A DNA stretch of 32,883 nt from an uncultured Bacilli bacterium (GTDB lineage: Bacteria; Bacillota_I; Bacilli_A; RF39; UBA660), in assembly GCA_934176955.1 (NCBI GenBank), contig CAKPOS010000014.1, positions 1 through 32,883 of the forward strand. The letters are read 5' to 3'. Positions 24,246 to 32,316 of the stretch are shown in pieces. Each line of letters opens with the position of its first letter. Position 1 is the first letter of the stretch. The notes beneath the pieces are model-generated. The model was given only the letters and a program-made list of their open reading frames with translations, was not told where the DNA came from and searched no databases. Both the position numbers and the translations under genes were made by a program.

Positions 24246-25063
24246 TGATTTTTATCTCCTACTCTATAAATGGTCTTTTCATTTAAGAAACCTGTGTAAT
24301 GCTTTTTCGTATCTTCTTCTTCTTTTAGATAGCTATCTAAAGTACTTAAAAATTCTTCTCTCTCAATTAAAGTTGAATTTAGAATAAAGTATTCCACTTG
24401 AATATTTTCTATTTCATTCATTAAATTAATTGGCTCTTTAGTATAAATCGTTGTTCCATACTCTTCTTCTACTATTGGATATTTATCCTCTTTATTTTTA
24501 ATGTAATAGTGTCCTTGCTCTTTTTTAGTTTGAATATAATTCAAGTAATTGGTAATTAAATATCTTCTAGAATAAAATATCGGAATATATCCATAACTAA
24601 CAAGCATTAAAGGCATAGAAGAAGAAATTTCATTAATCTCTTCTTTGGTAATATCATTAGAAATTACCGCGTACTTTACCCCATTCTTTTGCCAAAAATG
24701 ATTAGAATAAATACTAGTATTTAAATGTTCTTGATAAATAACTAGATCTTTTTTTATTCCTAATCTTTTACAAATATTTAATACAGCTAAATCATAAAAG
24801 AAAATTTTACTAATATTCATTTTATTTAAAGCAACTAAAGTTTCTTCTAATTCTTTTAAATCAGAATTATGCATAATTTTATTGATAGATACCGATATTT
24901 CTTTTGAAGTCATATTTAAAATAGTTTTAATCTCTTCTAAAGAAAAAGTAATATCTCTATTCACAGATAAATTTTTCATAGGTAATATTACTCCAGTAAT
25001 ATCTTTTTCTAAAACACTACCTAATAAATCTATACTATTGGGAATAATAAGTATTTTTCTCAT
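24242..25063 (-). CDS. trhP1: TrhP1-like U32-family protein lacking the Cys cluster
   Basis: 273 residues, shorter than the about 310 of Bacillus YrrN. The fold pattern is that of the U32 barrel: ITGVILPMKNLS at the start, and MLVSYGYIPIFYSRRYLITN at about 165-185, the same place where active U32 proteins have F-x-H-G-x-x-C. Here both the His-Gly and the Cys are replaced. There is only one Cys in the whole protein, so it cannot hold the iron-sulfur site found in TrhP2 and likely serves as a partner subunit. Position between trmR and trhP2, 15 bases from one and overlapping the other by 4, supports the assignment more strongly than sequence alone. Confidence 0.75.
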   Translation of the reverse strand: MRKILIIPNSIDLLGSVLEKDITGVILPMKNLSVNRDITFSLEEIKTILNMTSKEISVSINKIMHNSDLKELEETLVALNKMNISKIFFYDLAVLNICKRLGIKKDLVIYQEHLNTSIYSNHFWQKNGVKYAVISNDITKEEINEISSSMPLMLVSYGYIPIFYSRRYLITNYLNYIQTKKEQGHYYIKNKEDKYPIVEEEYGTTIYTKEPINLMNEIENIQVEYFILNSTLIEREEFLSTLDSYLKEEEDTKKHYTGFLNEKTIYRVGDKNQ

Positions 25064-25078
25064 TTCTTCACGCCTCCT

Positions 25079-25651
25079 TTATTTTTTAATAGAAATACTA
25101 ATTTTATCTCCTACTTCTACATAAGTAGTATCATAATCATGATTATTTTCTAAAAATTCAATAAATTTTTTGATTCTTTTTACTAACCCTTTTTGATTTT
25201 TCGTTACTGCTAATTCTTCATTTTCTACCAATCCATGAAAGGAAAGATTATCCGTTATGATTGTTCCTCCTTTTTTCAGAAAACGCTCATATTTCTCAAA
25301 GAAATCAACGCTATGTCCTTTAGAAGCATCAATAAAAATTAAATCATAATTCCCTGTTACCTCTGTCTTTAGAGCATCTCCTAAGATTAGAGTTATTCGA
25401 TCTTCTAAATGAAATTTTTGGATATTCTCTTTAGCTTTTTGATATCGTTCTACATCTCTTTCAATAGAAGTAACATGAATATTTTCCTCTACTAAAGCCA
25501 TTTTAATAGCAGAATACCCTATTGCAGTCCCAATTTCTAAGATATTTTTAATTTGATTTTTTTCAATATAATTACATAAGTATTCAATACCATCTTTTAA
25601 CATAATGGGAACATTTTTTTCTTCTGCATATTCTTCTATTTCTTTTAACAT
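25079..25651 (-). CDS. trmR: tRNA 5-hydroxyuridine methyltransferase TrmR (O-methyltransferase family 3)
   Basis: 190-residue SAM-dependent O-methyltransferase. ILEIGTAIGYSAIKMAL is the SAM-binding motif I, ITLILGDAL and YDLIFIDASKGHSVDFF are the next two, and GGTIITDNLSFHG matches the metal-binding region of the caffeoyl-CoA-type methyltransferases. In B. subtilis TrmR (YrrM) methylates ho5U34 to mo5U34 and sits directly before trhP1-trhP2, the same order as here. The longer frame begins with a TTG at 25666 that is part of the GGAGG site; ATG 25651, 7-8 bases after it, is the better start. Upstream gene ends 20 bases before. Confidence 0.92.
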   Translation of the reverse strand: MLKEIEEYAEEKNVPIMLKDGIEYLCNYIEKNQIKNILEIGTAIGYSAIKMALVEENIHVTSIERDVERYQKAKENIQKFHLEDRITLILGDALKTEVTGNYDLIFIDASKGHSVDFFEKYERFLKKGGTIITDNLSFHGLVENEELAVTKNQKGLVKRIKKFIEFLENNHDYDTTYVEVGDKISISIKK

Positions 25652-25671
25652 TACTATTACCTCCAAAAATT

Positions 25672-27360
25672 TTATTTCCTATGTTTTAACTTTTCTTCAT
25701 GAGAAAAATGATCGTTTATTCTCAAATAATTCTCATAACTAGATACAATTTTTTTCAAGTCATATATTACTAATTTCATTTTGCTTTTAGACGCTAATTC
25801 TCGAGCATTCTTTATTACTTCTTCACATTTTGTTAGATCACTTGTATCAATAGTTAAAAAAATATAACTAGCTTTTGTATCATAATCAATATTTCTTCTA
25901 AATAATACTACTTCTGATTTCCCATCATTTTCTATTAATTCATAATAATTAGAACTCATTAAATCAAATTCATTTTTTTGACAATATTCCAAATGATTTA
26001 ACCCTTTATTTGTAGTTAAATAATTTTTTGAAGATAACACAATTGCTTCTGGATTTAATCCTTCTTGATTAAATCCTATTCCCATAGTCCAAGGAATAAA
26101 ATGTTCTAAATAATAATCTTTAGAATAAAGTGTTGTAGAGATTTGATTATTGGTATCAGAATGATATGAAGTCCAACCATTTTTATCAGAATAATAATTT
26201 GATTTCCCATCATAACTATAATTAACTTGAGTAGGATTAAGCATTACATCTAAAAGTTGTTTTCTCTTGATAAATTCTTCTTGTTCTTCTTTTGTTAATT
26301 CTTTAGAAATATCAGATTGATTTTTTCTTTCGTTTTTGATATCTTCAATTAATTTCTCTTCCAGATTATTTCTAAACTTTTCAGGATTTCTAATAAAAAT
26401 ATGTAATAATTGCGGCTTTAAATCTCGAAAATCATCAACTATAGTAACCTCTTTAGTAGGATTAAATAAATGAGAAATAATATCTTCTCGAAATAAAATT
26501 TCATATTCACTATATATCTCTTCTATCTTAGAGATATCGAAATTTTTATCATCCATCTTTTCTATTTCTTTTAATAATTCTATCGATTGATTCGTATTTA
26601 ACTTTTTTAATTTTTCCTTAAGCTTACCCAAATTATGTAATTTTTCTACTTTATTATTACTAAGATGACTGAATTTTAAGTATTTTTCCTTCCTTTCCTC
26701 TAAAGAATTCCTTTTATCTTTAAACTGTAAATCATACAAAATAAAATCAAAATTGTTCTTAATGACATCAGAACCATAAATTCCAATTGCTTGAACAATA
26801 TAATTTCGTACTAGATAATATGGAATTTTAGTATCTTCATGAAGATTTCCTTTTATCACATCATCATATAATGTTAAACACTTTTCTTCATCTAATTCTA
26901 AATTATAATCATATTCCCCTTCTGAATTAATTAGAAATTGATTTTTAATCTTATTATCATTAGATATATATTCTATCCAATGCTCACGAAGTATTTTTAA
27001 AATATCTTGGTAATTCTCATCGTTAAAATGATTAAAATTAAATTCATCTATAGAGACTTTAGCCAAATCATAAAAATCATATTTTCCTATAATTATTCCT
27101 GATAAAAAATAAGTAGCAATATAGCTTTCTTTATTTTTGATACAATACTCTATAATATAACGATTAAATTCTTCTTGATGGGAACTTTTTTGAATAAATT
27201 TAAAAATATCTTTTGTTTCTTGTAAATTATTTCTCTCAATTAATACTTTTAATAAATCTTTAGAAATTGAAATTTTTTTACATTTTGATAAATATTTAAT
27301 TTCCAAAAAATATTTTTTAAATTCTTCTAAGATATCATTTAACTTCGCCTTTTTTTTCAT
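25672..27360 (-). CDS. unknown protein (562 aa) between map and trmR
   Basis: I do not recognise this family. ATG 27360, 5 bases after AAAGGTGA, is preferred; two in-frame starts lie up to 9 bases earlier. Residues 1-300 are charged, Lys/Asp/Tyr/Asn-rich and helical; residues 300-400 include a Lys/Glu-rich stretch (SKELTKEEQEEFIKRKQLLD). The C-terminal 170 residues look like a globular domain (HFIPWTMGIGFNQEGLNPEA, VLSSKNYLTT, SEVVLFRRNIDYDTKASYIF, KMKLVIYDLKKIVSS). I see no P-loop, no signal peptide or membrane segment. It is 21 bases after map and 20 before trmR. Its end has a PWTMGIG and 'LSS' placing that suggests an enzyme-like pocket, but no function can be given. Confidence 0.75.
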   Translation of the reverse strand: MKKKAKLNDILEEFKKYFLEIKYLSKCKKISISKDLLKVLIERNNLQETKDIFKFIQKSSHQEEFNRYIIEYCIKNKESYIATYFLSGIIIGKYDFYDLAKVSIDEFNFNHFNDENYQDILKILREHWIEYISNDNKIKNQFLINSEGEYDYNLELDEEKCLTLYDDVIKGNLHEDTKIPYYLVRNYIVQAIGIYGSDVIKNNFDFILYDLQFKDKRNSLEERKEKYLKFSHLSNNKVEKLHNLGKLKEKLKKLNTNQSIELLKEIEKMDDKNFDISKIEEIYSEYEILFREDIISHLFNPTKEVTIVDDFRDLKPQLLHIFIRNPEKFRNNLEEKLIEDIKNERKNQSDISKELTKEEQEEFIKRKQLLDVMLNPTQVNYSYDGKSNYYSDKNGWTSYHSDTNNQISTTLYSKDYYLEHFIPWTMGIGFNQEGLNPEAIVLSSKNYLTTNKGLNHLEYCQKNEFDLMSSNYYELIENDGKSEVVLFRRNIDYDTKASYIFLTIDTSDLTKCEEVIKNARELASKSKMKLVIYDLKKIVSSYENYLRINDHFSHEEKLKHRK

Positions 27361-27381
27361 AGCCATCACCTTTAAATTGAA

Positions 27382-28134
27382 TTAGTCTAATCTTGGGGTT
27401 AATATTTCATAGCCATCTTCTGTAACTAAAACAGTGTGTTCATAATGGGCAGATGAACTTCCATCTTCTGTAACGATTGTCCAATCATCATCTAATATTC
27501 CTACTGAAGCACTTCCTAAATTTAACATTGGTTCAATACAAATAACCATTCCTGGTTTTAATTTTGGACCTGTTCCAGCTTTTCCATAATTTGGGACATC
27601 TGGATCTTCATGCATTTCTGTTCCTATTCCATGACCTACTAATTCTTTTACCACACCTAAATTGTATTTTGTAGCATAAACTTCTATAGCATGAGAAATA
27701 TCTCCAATGTGGTTACCTGGTTTTACTTGCTTTATTCCCTCGTATAGTGCTTTTTCGGTATGTTCCATTAAATATTTTTTATCTTCACTAATATCACCTA
27801 CAGCATAAGTCCAAGCGGCATCTCCTTGATAGCCATGATAACCAATGACCATATCAATAGTTACAATATCACCATTTCTTAATTTTCTTTTTCCAGGGAT
27901 ACCGTGTACTACTTCATCATTAACACTTACACATAATGTTGCGGGAAATCCTTCATATCCTTTACAAGTAGGGATTCCATCGTGTTCTTTAATAAATTTT
28001 TCTGCACGTAAATCTAATTCTTTTGTTGTTATTCCTGGCTTGATTAATGGTTTTAAATATTGATGAGTTAAACTTACTAAATAGCCAGCCTTTCTCATTA
28101 GTTCTATTTCTTCTTTACTTTTTATGGTAATCAT
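27382..28134 (-). CDS. map: type I methionine aminopeptidase
   Basis: 250-residue metalloprotease that removes the initiator Met from new proteins. All five metal ligands are seen: Asp in VTIDMVIG, Asp in GYQGDAAWTYAVG, His in VGHGIGTEMHEDPDVPN, Glu in VICIEPMLN and Glu in SAHYEHTVLV. VNDEVVHGIPG supplies the S1 pocket His. Length and order are typical of type I without the N-terminal zinc extension. The ribosome binding site is weak (AAAGAAG), but there is a good promoter 23 bases upstream of the start. It begins the operon that continues to the 354-aa gene. Confidence 0.97.
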   Translation of the reverse strand: MITIKSKEEIELMRKAGYLVSLTHQYLKPLIKPGITTKELDLRAEKFIKEHDGIPTCKGYEGFPATLCVSVNDEVVHGIPGKRKLRNGDIVTIDMVIGYHGYQGDAAWTYAVGDISEDKKYLMEHTEKALYEGIKQVKPGNHIGDISHAIEVYATKYNLGVVKELVGHGIGTEMHEDPDVPNYGKAGTGPKLKPGMVICIEPMLNLGSASVGILDDDWTIVTEDGSSSAHYEHTVLVTEDGYEILTPRLD

Positions 28135-28156
28135 AAAATCAACTTCTTTCTCTTGT

Positions 28157-28185
28157 ATTATACCATAACTCCTCCATTATGAGAA
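28157..28185 (-). promoter_or_regulatory. extended -10 promoter of the map-trmR-trhP operon
   Basis: TTCTCA (28180-28185), 17 bases, TATAAT (28157-28162) with TGG just before the -10 on the minus strand. Confidence 0.75.
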
Positions 28186-28210
28186 TAAATATTTATTTAA
28201 TTTAGAGAGG

Positions 28211-28267
28211 AAAAAAATACTTATTTATTCTTATTCTCTATATAAAGAGAAGAATAGATAAGTATTT
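28211..28267 (-). terminator. long hairpin terminator after infB
   Basis: On the minus strand AATACTTATCTATTCTT pairs with AAGAATAAATAAGTATT, and the inner TCTCT/AGAGA extends it; the stem is about 24 bp and a TTTTTTTCC tail follows. The plus-strand side also has a T run (TATTTTTC), so it may work both ways. Its halves resemble the terminators at 4446 and 5357. Confidence 0.85.
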
Positions 28268-28272
28268 TTCGT

Positions 28273-30393
28273 TTATCTTTCTTTTTCAATAATTTCATAA
28301 GCTTCAATAATATCTCCAGGTTTGATATCATTAAAGTTTTCAATAGTAATTCCACACTCTATACCACTTTTTACTTCCTTGACTTGGTCTTTTTCACGAG
28401 CTATCGTATTAATAGCTCCATCATAAATGATTACACCATCACGAATAATTCTTGCCTTAGCATCTCTTCTAATGATTCCATTTGTGACCATTGAACCAGC
28501 AATTGTGCCTACTTTAGAGAATTTAAATAATTTTCTTACTTCAGCATTCCCTAAAACTTTTTCTTCAAAGATAGGATCTAATTTTCCTTTCATTGCAGCT
28601 TCTACTTCTTCAACTAATTTATAAATAATATTATAAAGTCGAATATCAACATTTCTTTCTTTGGCATAATCCATTGTTTTATTATCTGGACGAATATTAA
28701 ATCCAATAATAATAGCATTACTTGCAGAAGCTAGAGTAATATCAGTTGGAGATACTGTTCCTATTCCACTACGGATAATGTTAATATGAACCCCTTCGAC
28801 ATCTAGTTTTAGTAATGAATTTCTTACGGCTTCTTCACTACCCTTTACATCAGCTTTTAGAATAACATTAATTTCTTTTTCTCCTTCACTGATTCGATTA
28901 AATAAATCATCTAAAGATACACTTTCACGAACTTGATTATTACTAGTTTTGGATTTTAATGCTCTTTCATTTGCAATGGATTTGGCTTTCTTTTCATTTT
29001 CAAAAACCATAAATTTATCTCCAGCAGCAGGACTTTCACTTAAACCGGTAATAGTAACAGGTGTACTTGGTTCTGCACTGACTAATGATTCATTTAAGTC
29101 ATTTTTTAAAGTACGTACTTTCCCAGCACAAGTTCCTACAACAATGGCATCCCCTAATCGAAGAGTACCATTTTGAATAAGTAATGTACTAACTACCCCT
29201 AAGTTCTTGTCCATTTTTGACTCAATTACTGTACCACTAGCATAACGGTTTGGATTTGCTTTTAATTCTTCAAGATCACTAATTAATAAGATACGCTCTA
29301 ATAAATCATTAATTCCCATTCCTGTTTTGGCTGAAATATTGACAAACATAATATCTCCACCCCAAGCTTCAGGAATGATTCCTGCATCAGCCATTTCAGT
29401 TAAAACTCTTTCTGGGTTTGCTCCTGGCTTATCCATTTTATTTACGGCTACAATAATTGGTACACCTGCAGCTTTTGCATGGTCAATTGCTTCTTTAGTT
29501 TGAGGCATTACACCATCATCAGCAGCAACAATAATAATAACAATATCCGTAACACTTGCTCCTCTTGCTCTCATTTCAGTAAATGCTGCATGTCCAGGAG
29601 TATCAATAAATGTAATTTTATTCCCCTGATAAGTAATTTGATAAGCACCAATTGCCTGAGTAATTCCTCCTGCTTCTCCTGATACTACATTTGTTTTTCG
29701 AATAGTATCTAAAAGAGTTGTTTTCCCATGGTCAACATGTCCCATAATAGTAACAACTGGCGGACGCTTTACTAATTCTTCCTCACTATCTTGAAGTTCT
29801 AGTTCTTCAAAATTTGCTTCATCAGTTGTTTCTTCTCTTTTTAATTCCTTTCCCAAATCACTACTAATAATTGATGCAGTATCAAAATCAATGACTTGAT
29901 TTAAGTTCATCATTAGCCCAAGAGCCATTAACTTCTTAATCACTTCTCCTACTGCTATATTTAAAACTGTTGCTAATTCTCCTACAGTCATTCCTTCTTT
30001 ATAAAGAACAGTTGCATCATCTAATAAATAAGTATTTGATTTTAATTTATCTTTATGTTTATACATTTCTTTTCTTTGCTTTTTAAAATCATTATTTTTA
30101 TTTTGATGATTATTTTTATTTTGTTTTTTCTTTTTTGCCTGAGATTTTGACAAAGAATTTGATTTAGAAGAAAAATCTTTTGAACTTTCAACAACATCTT
30201 CTTCCGATATTTCAACATCTTCTTCTAATGGTTCTTCTTTTAAATTAGCAATTTCATTATCTAACATAATAATTGCATCATCATCTAGCATATCTTCACC
30301 GAATTGAACTTGTATTTTTAATTTTTTGCATAATTCCATAATTGTTGCTACTTCTAAATTTACATCATTTGCATATTCTTTTACACTCATCAC
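28273..30393 (-). CDS. infB: translation initiation factor IF-2
   Basis: 706-residue GTPase that brings fMet-tRNA to the ribosome. G-motifs: GHVDHGKTTLLDTIRK (G1, about residue 217), GGITQAIGAYQI (G2), DTPGHAAFTEMRARGA (G3), VNKMDKPGANPE (G4) and SAKTGMGINDLL (G5). An IF2_N domain (residues 1-50), a low-complexity Lys/Asn-rich spacer (KKKKQNKNNHQNKN) and a second IF2_N-like segment (112-160) precede them. The GTG at 30393 is 10 bases after GGAGG; an ATG one codon later is almost equal. The gene follows rnpM by 21 bases, and the usual ribosomal-protein-like ylxQ gene between them is missing. rbfA and truB do not follow; a terminator does. Confidence 0.97.
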   Translation of the reverse strand: MMSVKEYANDVNLEVATIMELCKKLKIQVQFGEDMLDDDAIIMLDNEIANLKEEPLEEDVEISEEDVVESSKDFSSKSNSLSKSQAKKKKQNKNNHQNKNNDFKKQRKEMYKHKDKLKSNTYLLDDATVLYKEGMTVGELATVLNIAVGEVIKKLMALGLMMNLNQVIDFDTASIISSDLGKELKREETTDEANFEELELQDSEEELVKRPPVVTIMGHVDHGKTTLLDTIRKTNVVSGEAGGITQAIGAYQITYQGNKITFIDTPGHAAFTEMRARGASVTDIVIIIVAADDGVMPQTKEAIDHAKAAGVPIIVAVNKMDKPGANPERVLTEMADAGIIPEAWGGDIMFVNISAKTGMGINDLLERILLISDLEELKANPNRYASGTVIESKMDKNLGVVSTLLIQNGTLRLGDAIVVGTCAGKVRTLKNDLNESLVSAEPSTPVTITGLSESPAAGDKFMVFENEKKAKSIANERALKSKTSNNQVRESVSLDDLFNRISEGEKEINVILKADVKGSEEAVRNSLLKLDVEGVHINIIRSGIGTVSPTDITLASASNAIIIGFNIRPDNKTMDYAKERNVDIRLYNIIYKLVEEVEAAMKGKLDPIFEEKVLGNAEVRKLFKFSKVGTIAGSMVTNGIIRRDAKARIIRDGVIIYDGAINTIAREKDQVKEVKSGIECGITIENFNDIKPGDIIEAYEIIEKER

Positions 30394-30414
30394 TTGAGCA
30401 TCACCTCCAAATAT

Positions 30415-30666
30415 CTATATCATTTTCACTAACCCCTCATAAATGCTATCTGGTATTTCTACTTCTAGCCTTCTATTTAATATTTTATTCTTTTGACATT
30501 TTTTTATGACATCGAGATCCTTTTTTAAATAAGCTCCCCGACCATTCATTTTTCCTGTTGGATCAATAAAGACTTCTCCTTCTTTATTTCTAACAACGCG
30601 AATTAATTGTTTTTTTTCTAATATTTCTCCAGTAACAACACATTTACGCATTGGCACTTTCTTCAT
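30415..30666 (-). CDS. rnpM: YlxR family RNA-binding protein (RnpM)
   Basis: 83-residue protein of the YlxR (DUF448) family, which in B. subtilis binds and modulates RNase P RNA. MRKCVVTGEILEKKQLIRVV near the start and GRGAYLKKDLDVIKKCQKN in the middle are the family hallmarks (the R-x-C-x-x-T/C-x-x and GRGAY motifs). The start at 30666 has GAGG 6 bases upstream; the ATG two codons earlier (30672) is inside that spacer. The start overlaps the end of nusA by 23 bases, indicating coupling. Confidence 0.93.
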   Translation of the reverse strand: MKKVPMRKCVVTGEILEKKQLIRVVRNKEGEVFIDPTGKMNGRGAYLKKDLDVIKKCQKNKILNRRLEVEIPDSIYEGLVKMI

Positions 30667-31837
30667 GATCATCCTCTACTTTCATGGTATTTTCTTCTGG
30701 TTCGTTAGTAACGATTTCTTCTTTTTCAACATTCTCTTCTTCAATACCATCTTCTGGTTTGATGTTAGAATATTTTTCACGATATTCTTCAATATTAACT
30801 TCATCTAATCCTTTGACTTCAATTTTATAATGGGTTAATCTTGATGCTAATTTAACATTTTGTCCCTTTTTCCCAATGGCTAATGATAAATTATCAGAAG
30901 AAGCAATAGCAATAGCTTCTTTTTTCTTATAATCTTTAATAAATACTTCAATATCTTTAGCTGGACTTAAAGCATTTTTAATAAATTGAACTGGGTTTTT
31001 ATCATATAAAACAACATCTATTTTTTCATTTCCAATTTGTTTTAATACACGATTAATTCTATTTCCCCCATTTCCAATTACACAACCAATTGGCTCTATA
31101 TTTTCTTCTTCTGTATAAACAGCAATTTTACTTCTTGAACCTGCTTCACGAGCTACAGAATATAAAATAACTGTTCCATCATTAATTTCTGGAATTTCGA
31201 TTTCTAATAATCTCTTTAAGAATCCATAGTGTGTTCTTGATAATAAGATAAATACACCCTTTGTTCCAATTTCTAATTTAGAAACATAAGCTTTTATTTG
31301 AGACCCCATTTCTAATTTTTCTCCAGGAATAATTTCATCTTTTGGAAGTAAACCAAATGTTTTTCCTAAGTCTACATAATAAGTTTTTGCATCTTCTCTT
31401 GCTAAAGTTCCTACGACTAATTCATCTTGTTTATCACCTAATTCTTTTATAATTAAATCTTTTTCTGCTTCTTTCATTCTTTGCACTACTACTTGTTTAG
31501 CAGTTCCAGCAGCTACTCTTCCAAAATCAGTCATTTCTACTGGGTCTTCAATAGTTTCTCCAATTTCTATTTCTGGTACTCTTTTTTGTGCCTCTGATAA
31601 AGAAATTTGACTTCTTTCATCATGGAAGTTTTCATCTTCTACTACTGTACGAATAGAATACAATTTAATTTCTCCTGTTTCAGGATTTACTGTACATCTT
31701 GCTGGTCCTCCCTTTTTCTTGTAAGCAGCAGCCATAGCTTGTTCCATAGCTTCAATGATAATTTGTCTATCAATTCCTTTTTCTTCTACAATTGCATTTA
31801 ATGCCTTCATAAATTCTCTCATTTGTTTTTTATTCAT
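30644..31837 (-). CDS. nusA: transcription termination/antitermination factor NusA
   Basis: 397-residue RNA polymerase-binding factor. N-terminal domain (FMKALNAIVEEKGIDRQII, EQAMAAAYKKKGG), S1 domain (about 130-200; GSQIKAYVSKLEIGTKGVF), KH1 (about 230-300; GCVIGNGGNRINRVLKQI) and KH2 (AIGKKGQNVKLASRLTHYKI) are in order. The C-terminus from 345 is a short acidic tail (ENVEKEEIVTNEPEENT), as expected in Firmicutes, which lack the E. coli acidic repeats. The KH1 loop reads GNGG, a normal GxxG. ATG 31837 after AAAGGTGATAAC is preferred to the GTG at 31846. The start overlaps the rimP stop by 8 bases. Confidence 0.96.
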   Translation of the reverse strand: MNKKQMREFMKALNAIVEEKGIDRQIIIEAMEQAMAAAYKKKGGPARCTVNPETGEIKLYSIRTVVEDENFHDERSQISLSEAQKRVPEIEIGETIEDPVEMTDFGRVAAGTAKQVVVQRMKEAEKDLIIKELGDKQDELVVGTLAREDAKTYYVDLGKTFGLLPKDEIIPGEKLEMGSQIKAYVSKLEIGTKGVFILLSRTHYGFLKRLLEIEIPEINDGTVILYSVAREAGSRSKIAVYTEEENIEPIGCVIGNGGNRINRVLKQIGNEKIDVVLYDKNPVQFIKNALSPAKDIEVFIKDYKKKEAIAIASSDNLSLAIGKKGQNVKLASRLTHYKIEVKGLDEVNIEEYREKYSNIKPEDGIEEENVEKEEIVTNEPEENTMKVEDDHEESANA

Positions 31838-32087
31838 TGTTATCACCTTTCTCTTTTGAAGATATATCTAATATATAACTATCACTTATAATGTCACTAT
31901 CATCTAATAATGGATTAATTAAATGAGTAACTTCTACACAAGTATCAATATCTATTGGCTTAATCCTATCAATAACAATTCTTAAGAAATAATTATTACC
32001 TTCTTTTTCATAAGTAACACTATCAATTGTAATTCCCATTTCATTGACAGGAGCTTCTATTAATTTTCTAACTTTTTCTTCTATCAT
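31830..32087 (-). CDS. rimP: ribosome maturation factor RimP, N-terminal domain only
   Basis: 85 residues, about half the usual 150. The N-terminal domain is recognisable: EEKVRKLIEAPVNEMGITID, YFLRIVIDR and DIDTCVEVTHLINPLLDD. After SDSYILDISSKEKGDNNE the protein stops, where RimP normally has EVSSPGxxRPL and then a C-terminal SH3-like domain. The stop falls inside the nusA start overlap, so no remnant of the second domain lies downstream in any frame; the shortening is clean, not a recent frameshift. An AGGAGG site precedes the ATG. Position before nusA is the conserved rimP-nusA-rnpM-infB order. RimP binds 30S precursors; whether the N-domain alone works is open. Confidence 0.85.
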   Translation of the reverse strand: MIEEKVRKLIEAPVNEMGITIDSVTYEKEGNNYFLRIVIDRIKPIDIDTCVEVTHLINPLLDDSDIISDSYILDISSKEKGDNNE

Positions 32088-32100
32088 ACATTCCTCCTAA

Positions 32101-32134
32101 TATATAAAAAGTGGACTTTCATAAGGCCACTTTT
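32101..32134 (-). promoter_or_regulatory. leader hairpin with U-tract upstream of rimP (possible NusA-dependent attenuator)
   Basis: AAAAGTGG and CCACTTTT form an 8-bp stem, extended inside by CTT/AAG after one mismatch with an ATGA loop; TTTTTATATATT follows on the minus strand. It lies after the promoter and 14 bases before the start codon. In B. subtilis NusA is reported to autoregulate this operon through a terminator in the same place. The same function here is inference. Confidence 0.65.
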
Positions 32135-32150
32135 CTTTCAAGACATGTTC

Positions 32151-32179
32151 ATTATAGCATAAAATCCTTGTTAGGACAA
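32151..32179 (-). promoter_or_regulatory. extended -10 promoter of the rimP-nusA-rnpM-infB operon
   Basis: TTGTCC (32174-32179), 17 bases, TATAAT (32151-32156) with TGC just before the -10 on the minus strand. Start of transcription should be near 32144, leaving a leader of about 57 bases. The 130 bases further upstream (32180-32316) show no gene and no clear terminator. Confidence 0.85.
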
Positions 32180-32316
32180 GAGTTTCATTTGATTTTATTA
32201 ATAAGCTTATCGATTAAAATAAATTCAAATAGACAAATAATACTTATCAAGAACTAAACTGATTTATCTTAATTGTACCAATTTTTTATCAATTCATTAT
32301 TTTAATTTCAAAATAC

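Noticed and set aside
32180..32316. Hidden gene or terminator upstream of the rimP promoter
   Set aside because: No ORF with RBS on either strand and no stem with U-tail; AATACTTAT occurs twice here but in the same orientation, so it cannot fold.
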